Below are positions 1-6,410 of a stretch of DNA of 11,745 nt, one piece after another. The position numbers and the translations under genes were made by a program. The stretch lies in the NCBI GenBank assembly GCA_002714565.1, contig PAXU01000082.1:8267-20011 (forward strand), read 5' to 3'. Origin of the DNA: Rhodopirellula sp. GTDB lineage: Bacteria; Planctomycetota; Planctomycetia; Pirellulales; Pirellulaceae. How positions within the stretch are numbered: position 1 is the first letter of the stretch; each line of letters begins with the position of its first letter. The notes below the pieces were generated by a model, which saw nothing but the letters and a program-made list of their open reading frames with translations, did not search any database and was not told the origin of the DNA.

Positions 1-93
1 CGCGCGTAAGCTAACACCGGATTGGAATCAAACGTAATGAAATTCTTATACCTAAGGACTCACACATATTATCCCCCCTACGACAAACTAGGA

Positions 94-1116
94 CTAGGTA
101 GCACTATTCAGTCGCACACCATTGCCACCCAAGTCCGGGTATCGGCAGATGCCATTTACTACCTGAGCACCCGATGCAATATCGCTACTTAGAAGTGCAG
201 CGCCATCCATATCAACATAGTCGAGCATCGGAAGTAGCTGCGCAATTCCTGATATCCCCACTGTCGATTCTGTCATACATCCAATCATCACTTTCAGCCC
301 AAGCTCGCGTGCCTGATTGATCATGCGCCTCGCAGGCGTCATTCCGCCGCACTTTACAAGCTTGATATTGATGCCGTCAAAACCATGCTGACACTTAGCA
401 ACATCCGTCCGCTCGATGCAGTTTTCATCTGCCATTAACGGAAGAACACTGTGTTGCTTCACGCGAGGCATTTCCTCTACCAACTCGGCTGCCATCGGCT
501 GCTCAATGAACTGCACACCAAGTGCTTTGAGCTCATGCGAGTTTTTGATCGTCTCATCTGCAGACCATGCACAATTAGCATCAACTCGAAATGCGGCATC
601 TGTATGCTGTCTCAGTTCTCTCACAATATCAATGTCTTGATCCGTGCCAAGCTTGATCTTGTAAATCGGCCAATTTGCAAATTCCTGCATCTTCTCGACC
701 ATGATGGGTATCTCATCGATACCAATCGTGTAGTTACTGGGAACGTTGGACTCACAATTGAGCCCCCATAACTTCCAAACAGGCTGGCCTAGTTTCTTAC
801 CCCACAAATCATGTGCTGCCATATCAAGAGCACATTGTGCAAAAGGACAAGCCGTCAGTTTTTCATCCAACTGGTCGAATAGCTGTTCAGGGTTTTCCCA
901 ACCGGACGACTCCACCTCTTCTCGCACTGCTTCTAACGCCTCACACATCTTCTCGATGGTCGCATCGTAATAGGCATTCGTCGTCGCTTCGCCGAAACCG
1001 CTGAAGTCCCCATCCCTCAATTCAACGATTAGCGTTGACTGGACGGTGATCGTTTCACGCGAAATGGTAAACGGATGTAGAAGCGGTAGATCAAAAGTAT
1101 GAAAAATCAATTCCAT
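94..1116 (-). CDS. dgcA: Enolase-superfamily dipeptide epimerase / N-acetyl-D-glutamate racemase (DgcA-like)
   Basis: This 340-residue protein has the muconate-lactonizing/dipeptide-epimerase layout: an N-terminal capping domain (about 1-115) and a TIM barrel. Visible catalytic elements are the K-x-K pair K153/K155, metal ligands D179 (VDAN), E205 (IEQP) and D230 (ADEN), lysines K252/K255 in NIKLVKCGG, and a D302-x-D304 pair of the kind that binds substrate in L-Ala-D/L-Glu epimerases. In the DgcN-DgcA pathway such enzymes racemise N-acetyl-D-glutamate to N-acetyl-L-glutamate; relatives epimerise L-Ala-D-Glu from peptidoglycan. It starts only 3 bases after the DUF1611 stop, with AGGA 10 bases before the ATG inside the upstream gene, so the two are very likely co-transcribed. 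The partner gene favours the DgcA role, but sequence alone does not separate the two substrates. It is cytoplasmic, with no signal peptide. The family call is firm and the substrate is inferred. Confidence 0.9.
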   Translation of the reverse strand: MELIFHTFDLPLLHPFTISRETITVQSTLIVELRDGDFSGFGEATTNAYYDATIEKMCEALEAVREEVESSGWENPEQLFDQLDEKLTACPFAQCALDMAAHDLWGKKLGQPVWKLWGLNCESNVPSNYTIGIDEIPIMVEKMQEFANWPIYKIKLGTDQDIDIVRELRQHTDAAFRVDANCAWSADETIKNSHELKALGVQFIEQPMAAELVEEMPRVKQHSVLPLMADENCIERTDVAKCQHGFDGINIKLVKCGGMTPARRMINQARELGLKVMIGCMTESTVGISGIAQLLPMLDYVDMDGAALLSSDIASGAQVVNGICRYPDLGGNGVRLNSAT

Positions 1117-1119
1117 AAA

Positions 1120-2172
1120 CTAGCCGTCCTGCTTTTTCTTGAGCCAATCGAGACGGAATTGATCCACGACATCCACCAGTTTTTCACGACCATCTCTAAA
1201 CACATCACAAACGGGCAATCCAAGCTCGCCCTCAACGCGCCGCTTTTCTTCTTCCGCTTCTTCTGCGCTGACACGTCGACCATTCATAGAAACGGCGATT
1301 ACCGGACACGGCTGAAACACCCCGCCCATCATCTCGTTTAGCTCTCTGATTTTCGTGAGCGGCGGAATGTTCATATGCTCAAGGCCAGTGATCGTATCGC
1401 GTAACACTTCATAGCACAGCACCAAAGCATGTGGAAATGAACCGTGCAGGATTCCAAGCGTTACTGCAGAGTAACTCGGATGAACAATGCTCCCCTGCCC
1501 TTCAATGACCAGGACATCGTGATGTTGCTGCTCTAGCACTAACTTCTCCGTAGCACCACTGATAAAGTCAGCAATGACACGATCCATTGGATAACCGATT
1601 CCTTCGATCATAATGCCGGTTTGACCGGTTGGCAAAAACTGTGCGTCGACACCACGATCCTTCAGACCGTTAGTGATTTCTACTGATGTCACCATCTTGC
1701 CGACGCTGCAATCATGGCCGACGGTATGAATACGAAAGCAATCTTCGCGAAAACCCGGGCGACGGGCAATTTCGGTCATATTATTCTTGCGTACGTCAAT
1801 CAACTCCACTTCCTGCTGTGAGGCTGCATCCGCAAATTCCGTGTCGTCACTAATGAAGTCATGTAGTCCCGAAACGACGTTCATGCCTTTTTCAATGGCT
1901 TCGAGAATGATTGGGCGCCAGGATTCTGGAACCTTACCACCGGGAGGGGCAATACCGATTAACAATGTATTCGCCTGTGGTGCCTGGGAAAGTGAACTGA
2001 TAAATAACAAGTCCTCTCCAACTCCCAGACAACTCGATACAGGCTTCCCTTCTTGTGTGCTATCGATGACAGCCAGTACCTCATCACCACGATAGCGGAT
2101 AACACAACAGCCAGTCTTGGCTGTATGTGGATTTGAGTGTCCTTCTGTCAGGATTACAATCTTGCGATCCAT
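1120..2172 (-). CDS. dgcN: DUF1611 protein, probable D-glutamate N-acetyltransferase (DgcN-like)
   Basis: This 350-residue DUF1611 protein has an N-terminal Rossmann-like part (about 1-130) and a P-loop C-terminal domain. The P-loop-like stretch is G152-H-D-C-S-V-G-K159, the family's usual GxDCxxGK form. A Walker-B-like strand lies at 219-228 (DVLVIEGQGS) and the family hallmark HPSYSAVTLG at 231-240. Members named DgcN acetylate D-glutamate to N-acetyl-D-glutamate, the substrate of DgcA, whose gene follows after 3 bases. Start choice: the ATG at 2172 opens the conserved N-terminal strand MDRKIVILTEG, with GAGAGGG about 12 bases upstream. The gene upstream (an exported hydrolase) ends 77 bases away, so an operon is plausible. 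The family is certain from these motifs. The acetyltransferase role is transferred from characterised homologues and rests on the paired gene. No signal peptide, so the protein is probably cytoplasmic. Confidence 0.88.
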   Translation of the reverse strand: MDRKIVILTEGHSNPHTAKTGCCVIRYRGDEVLAVIDSTQEGKPVSSCLGVGEDLLFISSLSQAPQANTLLIGIAPPGGKVPESWRPIILEAIEKGMNVVSGLHDFISDDTEFADAASQQEVELIDVRKNNMTEIARRPGFREDCFRIHTVGHDCSVGKMVTSVEITNGLKDRGVDAQFLPTGQTGIMIEGIGYPMDRVIADFISGATEKLVLEQQHHDVLVIEGQGSIVHPSYSAVTLGILHGSFPHALVLCYEVLRDTITGLEHMNIPPLTKIRELNEMMGGVFQPCPVIAVSMNGRRVSAEEAEEEKRRVEGELGLPVCDVFRDGREKLVDVVDQFRLDWLKKKQDG

Positions 2173-2249
2173 AACTAAGCGATGCCCTCTCGTTGTTGCT
2201 CATTCAAAATCATCATGTGCAGGCACACTGTACGTCAGCCCTGCATCTA

Positions 2250-3182
2250 CTATCGTACCGCCCCAGCTCGCTTGATAACATCGTCCACCCAGACACGTAG
2301 TTTTTCGCGTGCGGGACTCGGTCTCAAAAGCCACTGGTCATTGTGATTGCGGAATCCGGTATCCATAAATGTCATGTTTCTGGTCATGCCGGCAAGCGTC
2401 AAATATTGCCGTGTCGCCATCAGTGATCTTGGACTCACGGTGAACTCATGGCAAATAAACTGTGGGCGATTCCCGAGACGCTTAAGCCGCTGCATTGCTG
2501 AGAATGGATCCGACCCGACAAACTGCCACTGAAACACACCGTCATAATGACTGTACGGTATGAAGCCACACCACAGCTGGCTGATTTCATCATCGTGAAG
2601 ACCGATACGATTACACGCGATCGCACCGCGAGAAAAGCCAACTAATAATGCTTGCTTCGGATTCCCGCCAAATTCTTTACACACCCACGGCACGATCTTC
2701 TTGGCATACTCGACCGTTGAATCGGGTGTATGTAAAGGAGCATCACCCCACCAGCTAATAACATTTTTCCTGCCATTGGCATTCAGATAGGGCAGGCACA
2801 CCCAAATAAATCCTTTTCCACGAGAGATTCCATAACCCATACTGCAGTCGTCAACTTTACCTGTGCATTCATCTCCATACTGGCTCCTGTATGGCCCATT
2901 TCCGGCATACTCAAAAATAATCGGATACTGCTTTCCGGGTTCCCAGTCAGTCGGCAAATAGATGCTGTGGTAAACATCTGTCTTGGCATAATCCGGATGA
3001 GTTTGTGCAACTCGCTTACCCGCTGCCGGCTTCTCCTTAACCATCTTCGGAACAGTCAAATCAGCCTTTACCTCCCGGATATCTCTTACTTGCTGGGCAT
3101 ATACCGAAGGAATAGAGATCTGAAGGATGCACGCTAACCCAATACCAAGAGCCGTTCGATAACACACAAGCTGCTTGTTCAT
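2250..3182 (-). CDS. Exported alpha/beta-hydrolase-fold protein (esterase/depolymerase-like)
   Basis: A 310-residue protein with an N-terminal signal peptide: a hydrophobic stretch about 11-27 ends in a VYAQ-Q cleavage-like site near residues 27-31. The mature part looks like the esterase/PHB-depolymerase-like branch of alpha/beta hydrolases. It has the strand YPIIFEYAGNG (86-96, possible oxyanion hole), the nucleophile elbow G182-F-S184-R-G186, and a late NHNDQW with H280 as likely catalytic histidine. D274 is near it, but I cannot settle the acid residue. Several cysteines (106, 113, 129, 168, 190, 205, 244) could form disulphides outside the cytoplasm. The substrate is unknown. The gene lies 15 bases after the small helical protein and 77 bases before the DgcN-like gene on the same strand, so the product may act on exported or cell-wall material. 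An AGGG about 10 bases before the ATG supports the start. Confidence 0.8.
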   Translation of the reverse strand: MNKQLVCYRTALGIGLACILQISIPSVYAQQVRDIREVKADLTVPKMVKEKPAAGKRVAQTHPDYAKTDVYHSIYLPTDWEPGKQYPIIFEYAGNGPYRSQYGDECTGKVDDCSMGYGISRGKGFIWVCLPYLNANGRKNVISWWGDAPLHTPDSTVEYAKKIVPWVCKEFGGNPKQALLVGFSRGAIACNRIGLHDDEISQLWCGFIPYSHYDGVFQWQFVGSDPFSAMQRLKRLGNRPQFICHEFTVSPRSLMATRQYLTLAGMTRNMTFMDTGFRNHNDQWLLRPSPAREKLRVWVDDVIKRAGAVR

Positions 3183-3197
3183 ATTCAGCAGACCCTG

Positions 3198-3452
3198 CTA
3201 TTTCATTAATGTACCGATGAAATTAGCAAGGACTTCCGGATTATCCTGCTTACGTAGATGCGAAATTGTTGCTTCTTTTACACCTAGTTTCTCAAGATGT
3301 GTGGCAACATGTTCCCAGTTTCGGGATCGCTTTTTACCCTCTGACAGGTATAACTCAGTAACGAGTTCCTGTAATCGTTGAATCGCAATTGCATCACGAT
3401 TTTCATAGTAATTGCGTATGATTCCCTTTTGATGTTTACTTCGTTCAGGCAT
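3198..3452 (-). CDS. Small conserved helical protein, planctomycete type, unknown function
   Basis: An 84-residue, charged, probably all-helical protein with no signal peptide or membrane segment. The N-terminal half carries the pattern K-x-x-x-I-R-N-Y-Y-x-N-R-D-A-I (residues 8-22), followed by an amphipathic helix (RLQELVTELY, 26-35), a basic KKRSRNWEHVATHLEKLGV helix (40-58), and an SHLRKQDNP segment near 64-72. I recognise this overall pattern as a short hypothetical protein common in planctomycete genomes, but I know of no assigned function. It is the first gene of a four-gene leftward run, 15 bases before the exported hydrolase, and is divergent from the ferredoxin gene across 163 bases. 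The ribosome-binding signal is weak (AGAGAA just before the ATG). The composition would suit nucleic-acid or protein binding, but this is only a suggestion. Confidence 0.75.
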   Translation of the reverse strand: MPERSKHQKGIIRNYYENRDAIAIQRLQELVTELYLSEGKKRSRNWEHVATHLEKLGVKEATISHLRKQDNPEVLANFIGTLMK

Positions 3453-3531
3453 TTTCTCTGTTATCCGTTGAAACCGACTTTTGCCGGCTTACCCTCTCTA
3501 AATCCCCGTGGTAAATTCATAAAAGCACCGC

Positions 3532-3537
3532 TATTAT
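3532..3537 (+). promoter_or_regulatory. Possible -10 box for the ferredoxin gene
   Basis: TATTAT sits 78 bases before the ferredoxin ATG and would place a transcription start near the palindrome at 3546-3568. I could not find a good -35 at the expected spacing (the best is TGGTAA at 3509-3514), so this is a weak, sigma70-style guess. Confidence 0.25.
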
Positions 3538-3545
3538 ATCGGTCA

Positions 3546-3568
3546 GAGCAGAGATTGAATCCCTGCTC
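3546..3568. repeat. Near-perfect palindrome between divergent genes (possible operator)
   Basis: Two 11-base arms, GAGCAGAGATT and AATCCCTGCTC, flank a single central G and match at 10 of 11 positions (one A/C mismatch). The element lies in the 163-base space between the leftward small-protein gene and the rightward ferredoxin gene, about 48 bases before the ferredoxin start. The one-base centre suits a dimeric DNA-binding protein better than an RNA hairpin, although a shorter stem-loop in the transcript is also possible. No T-run follows, so it is not an intrinsic terminator. Confidence 0.5.
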
Positions 3569-3615
3569 CATTCAGATTTCAAACAAAGCACTTACATCTT
3601 GCAATTGAAGAAACG

Positions 3616-4005
3616 ATGCCAAAAGTCACCTTTGTAAATGAAAACGTTGTTGCTGATGTCGAAGCAGGCACATCTATTCGTAATGCTGCCAAGAGCGTAA
3701 ACATCAACACGAACCTCGGCGTAAACGGCATGGGTGCTGGAATCAATAAATTCCTCAACTGTAAAGGTATGGGAATGTGCGGTACATGTCGCGTGCTTGT
3801 CACCGAAGGCATGGAAAATACGAACGAGCCGGGACTACTCGAAAACAAATGCTTCAAGCTGCCGTTCCCAGATCCACTGCCAGCTCTGGCCTATTCAGAA
3901 CATCCGGACACGATGCGACTCGCATGTAAGTGTGAGATCAACGGTGATATTACGGTTGAGACTGGTCCGGAAGTAAACTTGTTTGGTGACAACTTCTTTA
4001 GTTAG
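3616..4005 (+). CDS. [2Fe-2S] ferredoxin
   Basis: A 129-residue soluble ferredoxin of the beta-grasp fold. The N-terminal strands (MPKVTFVNENVVADVEAGTS) are followed by the cluster loop C49-x5-C55-x2-C58 and the fourth ligand C104 in RLACKC (101-106), the usual plant/adrenodoxin-type spacing. Two more cysteines, C79 and C106, are not expected ligands. The segment between C58 and C104 (about 65-100) is longer than in the shortest plant-type ferredoxins and contains a proline-rich PFPDPLPA stretch. The protein carries single electrons to an unidentified partner; no oxygenase or reductase gene lies nearby. It has its own upstream region with a palindrome and is separated by 214 bases from the PII gene downstream, so it may be a single-gene unit. 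GAAGAAACG before the ATG gives only a weak ribosome-binding site. The family call is firm and the partner unknown. Confidence 0.93.
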   Translation: MPKVTFVNENVVADVEAGTSIRNAAKSVNINTNLGVNGMGAGINKFLNCKGMGMCGTCRVLVTEGMENTNEPGLLENKCFKLPFPDPLPALAYSEHPDTMRLACKCEINGDITVETGPEVNLFGDNFFS

Positions 4006-4219
4006 TGCTCATCGGTTTACATACGCAGCTCTTTTGTTTCAGTGGCTTGATCCAGCAGCTGATACCTCACGATTCAAAAAGCAACTGAGTCGCTTTATGG
4101 ATCTATTCGCCGCAGATTCGCCAAACTTCGGTATGATAGACGTCTGTCAACGGTATACATAGCTTGCCAAAATGCGCATCGGGTTCACGCCTGCCATGCC
4201 ATTAGTTTGAGAATCACTC
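4006..4219. other. 214-base intergenic region between the ferredoxin and PII genes
   Basis: No recognised gene or terminator. TATGAT at 4132-4137 could serve as a -10 box for the PII-YkgJ-hisS run, but no matching -35 is visible, and I see no sigma54-type GG/GC pair of the kind that often drives PII genes. One forward frame stays open across most of the space and stops at TAG 4160-4162; it has a TTG at 4034 (42 codons) and an ATG at 4097 (21 codons), neither with a convincing ribosome-binding site, so it is not called as a gene. Confidence 0.4.
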
Positions 4220-4543
4220 GTGAAGCAAATTGTCGCCATCCTGCGTCCTTTCATCGCCGAACAGGTACTGGAAGGGCTAAAACGCGCGCCACTTGAGGCA
4301 CTAAGCGTGCAGGAAGTAAAAGGGTATGGCCGTCAAAAAAGCCACTTAGATCAGTACGGTGACACCGAATACGCAACTGCATTTCTGCCCAAAGTGGAGA
4401 TTACTTTGTGGGTCGATGAAATCCGAGTGGACGAAATCCTCAATCGCATAACTGAAATCGCTCGTACCGGACGAATGGGAGACGGCAAGATTTTTGTGCT
4501 ACCGGCAGCAGAAGCGGAAGAGATTAATATCCAATCCGAGTAA
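4220..4543 (+). CDS. PII-family nitrogen signal-transduction protein (GlnB/GlnK-like)
   Basis: A 107-residue protein colinear with E. coli GlnB (112 residues). It keeps I7, the GYGRQK motif (35-40, with Q39), the T-loop with the uridylylation-site tyrosine Y51 (plus Y46), L56-P57-K58, and the second signature T83-G84-R-M-G87-D88-G89-K90. These bind ATP/ADP and 2-oxoglutarate in trimeric PII proteins, which report carbon/nitrogen and energy state to enzymes, transporters and regulators. Odd points: position 41 is S instead of the usual G, and the C-terminal strand has E101 and N103 where GlnB has R101 and R103, which contact ATP phosphates. The start is GTG; an in-frame TGA at 4208-4210 rules out a longer protein, and a GAGAA sequence sits about 6 bases upstream. 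No amtB or glnA is nearby. It is followed after 25 bases by the YkgJ-type gene. Confidence 0.93.
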   Translation: MKQIVAILRPFIAEQVLEGLKRAPLEALSVQEVKGYGRQKSHLDQYGDTEYATAFLPKVEITLWVDEIRVDEILNRITEIARTGRMGDGKIFVLPAAEAEEINIQSE

Positions 4544-4568
4544 CGCACATTCGCTGCATGAGAATGAT

Positions 4569-5000
4569 ATGAAATCAAAAATCTCAAGAAATGATCTAAG
4601 GCCGGGCGAATCCTTATGCGACCACTGTACTGCGAAGTGCTGTAAGTACTTTGCAATACAAATTGAAACACCTGAATCGCATGAAGATTATCAATTCATC
4701 CGCTGGTATCTTTTTCACGATTTAACAAGTGTCTTTGTTGATGAGGGAAAATGGTACGTACTCGTCCACACGGCATGTGAACATCTACGTGAGGATAACC
4801 GTTGTGGAATTTATGACCGTAGACCAGCCATCTGCAGGGATTACACAACAGACAATTGTGAATACGATGATAGCTGGACATATGAAAAGTACTTTGAAAC
4901 CGCTGAGCAAATAGAAGAGTACGCTGAAGCAGTCCTACCGCCCAAAGACAAGACAAGTATTCGGTCGCCAAGACCTAATCCACTTCCAATCATCGCGTAA
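4569..5000 (+). CDS. YkgJ-family cysteine cluster (CxxCxxxCC) protein
   Basis: A 143-residue protein of the YkgJ/UPF0153 type, a family thought to bind zinc or an iron-sulphur cluster through conserved cysteines. Eight cysteines are visible: C17, C20, C24 and C25 at the N-terminus, then C70, C79, C88 and C97 in the A-C-x8-C-G-I-Y-D-R-R-P-x-I-C-R-D-Y block, the strongest family hallmark. No signal peptide or membrane segment is seen. The frame is open upstream to an ATG at 4494 inside the PII gene, but that extension would overlap PII by 50 bases and adds non-family residues, so the ATG at 4569, preceded by GAG, is preferred. Gaps of 25 bases to PII and 32 bases to hisS suggest one transcript. 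The exact biochemical role is not known for this family; metal binding is inferred from the cysteines. Confidence 0.88.
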   Translation: MKSKISRNDLRPGESLCDHCTAKCCKYFAIQIETPESHEDYQFIRWYLFHDLTSVFVDEGKWYVLVHTACEHLREDNRCGIYDRRPAICRDYTTDNCEYDDSWTYEKYFETAEQIEEYAEAVLPPKDKTSIRSPRPNPLPIIA

Positions 5001-5032
5001 GTTGTTGGCATTGAAACATATTTAGATCCTGC

Positions 5033-6400
5033 ATGAATCAACCAGAATCACAAAACAAGAACAAGAAACGGCAGCTCATACAGCCACGAACTCTAAAAGG
5101 TTTCCGGGACTATCTTCCCGAATCTATGATCCCTCGTGAACAACTGATTGAAACTGCCAAGTCTGTCTACCGAAGCTACGGCTTTAGCCCGATCGATACA
5201 CCGACGCTTGAGTATCTTGAGATACTAACTGGCAAAGGCAGCGATGAGACGGATCGACAACTTTACCGATTCCAGGATCACGGCGGCCGTGATGTTGGTA
5301 TGCGATTTGATTTGACCGTACCGCTAGCAAGATTCGCCGCGCAACATATCAACACGCTTGGCACTCCGTTTAAGCGATATCACATAGCACCCGTTTGGCG
5401 TGGCGAAAACACGCAGCGTGGACGATACCGCGAATTCATGCAATGTGATTTCGATACCATCGGCACGACATCCGTTGCTTCAGATATCGAAACCGGACTC
5501 GTCATGCATGACCTACTACGGGCCATTGGATTCGAGCGGTTTACAATACGCGTGAATAACCGCCAGGTGTTAAATGGCCTACTGGAGAAACTGAATTTGT
5601 CCGAAGTATCCACGCCGGTGCTTCGCAGTCTCGACAAACTCGGAAAAATTGGGGTAGAGAAAACCGTCCAGGAAATGATGACTGCGGCCGGAACAACCGA
5701 ACAGCAAGCACGCGAAGTACTTCAACTTTCTGAACTGAACGGATCAAACCAGGAAGTCCTTGAACAACTCAAGCCAATTATCAGCGGTAGTGACACAGGT
5801 GAAGAAGGGGTACACCGCCTCGAGCAAATTCTATCCGGACTAATTGCCGGAGGTGCAGACCCGGAAAGAATCAACGTTGATGTTTCGATTGCTCGTGGCC
5901 TCGATTATTACACCGGTGCTATTTTCGAGACGTTTCTTGACGACCTACCTGAAATTGGTAGCGTGTGCTCCGGCGGTAGATATGACAACCTAGCAGAACT
6001 CTACACCAAGCAGCACTTACCTGGTATCGGTGCATCACTTGGCCTGGATCGCTTGCTTGCGGCCATGGAAGAACTTGAGTTGATTGAAAAGGTGCGCACA
6101 CCTGCCGATATCCTTATGACTTTTTTTGATAAGAGCCAGTTGCACAAGTATCTGGAAATTGCCAATGCAGTGCGGTCAGCAGGTTTTGCCACGGAGATGT
6201 TTCCGGATTCCAAGAAACTCGGGCAGCAACTCAAGTACGCAGACCAGCGAGGATTTACTCTGGCATTGATCGCAGGTGAAGATGAACTCGCAAATAATGC
6301 ATGTCAACTGAAGGACTTGCGTACAGGTGAAAGCACAACGCATAGCCTTGAAAACGATTGCGCGGAATTGGTTCACGCAATCGATAATGCACTTGGATAG
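5033..6400 (+). CDS. hisS: Histidyl-tRNA synthetase
   Basis: A 455-residue class II aminoacyl-tRNA synthetase that charges tRNA-His in the cytoplasm. Motif 1 lies at about 22-60 (LKGFRDYLPE onward), motif 2 at about 115-141 (RYHIAPVWRGE with the RYREFMQCDFD loop), the histidine-specific motif A-R-G-L-D-Y-Y-T-G at 287-295, and motif 3 GIGASLGLDRL at 331-341. The C-terminal anticodon-binding domain follows from about 357. At 455 residues it is longer than E. coli HisS (424). The linker containing LRSLDKLGKIG (198-207) resembles the eukaryotic/archaeal-like HisRS branch more than the E. coli branch. The ATG at 5033 has no obvious Shine-Dalgarno sequence. The basic N-terminal extension (residues 1-20) is not needed for the catalytic fold, so a somewhat later start cannot be excluded. 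It is the last gene of the PII-YkgJ-hisS run and converges on the aminotransferase gene. Confidence 0.97.
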   Translation: MNQPESQNKNKKRQLIQPRTLKGFRDYLPESMIPREQLIETAKSVYRSYGFSPIDTPTLEYLEILTGKGSDETDRQLYRFQDHGGRDVGMRFDLTVPLARFAAQHINTLGTPFKRYHIAPVWRGENTQRGRYREFMQCDFDTIGTTSVASDIETGLVMHDLLRAIGFERFTIRVNNRQVLNGLLEKLNLSEVSTPVLRSLDKLGKIGVEKTVQEMMTAAGTTEQQAREVLQLSELNGSNQEVLEQLKPIISGSDTGEEGVHRLEQILSGLIAGGADPERINVDVSIARGLDYYTGAIFETFLDDLPEIGSVCSGGRYDNLAELYTKQHLPGIGASLGLDRLLAAMEELELIEKVRTPADILMTFFDKSQLHKYLEIANAVRSAGFATEMFPDSKKLGQQLKYADQRGFTLALIAGEDELANNACQLKDLRTGESTTHSLENDCAELVHAIDNALG

Positions 6401-6410
6401 ACGTGACCAG

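Noticed and set aside
12..25. The 14-base string TAACACCGGATTGG occurs here and again at 8996-9009 just before the DUF1501 start.
   Set aside because: The match stops exactly at 14 bases on both sides, and one such repeat is expected about as often as not by chance in a window of this size. No attachment-site or mobile gene supports it.
2218..2245. A 6-base inverted repeat TGCAGG/CCTGCA with a 16-base loop between the hydrolase and DgcN-like genes.
   Set aside because: Short arms and a long loop are expected by chance, and no T-run supports termination.
3378..3608. A 76-codon forward frame across the divergent promoter region.
   Set aside because: It covers the start of the opposite-strand small-protein gene and the palindrome, has no ribosome-binding site, and shows no recognisable domain.
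4494..4568. Upstream start for the YkgJ-type gene inside the PII gene.
   Set aside because: The added 25 residues are read from PII coding sequence in another frame and do not match the family; the ATG at 4569 fits the family N-terminus.
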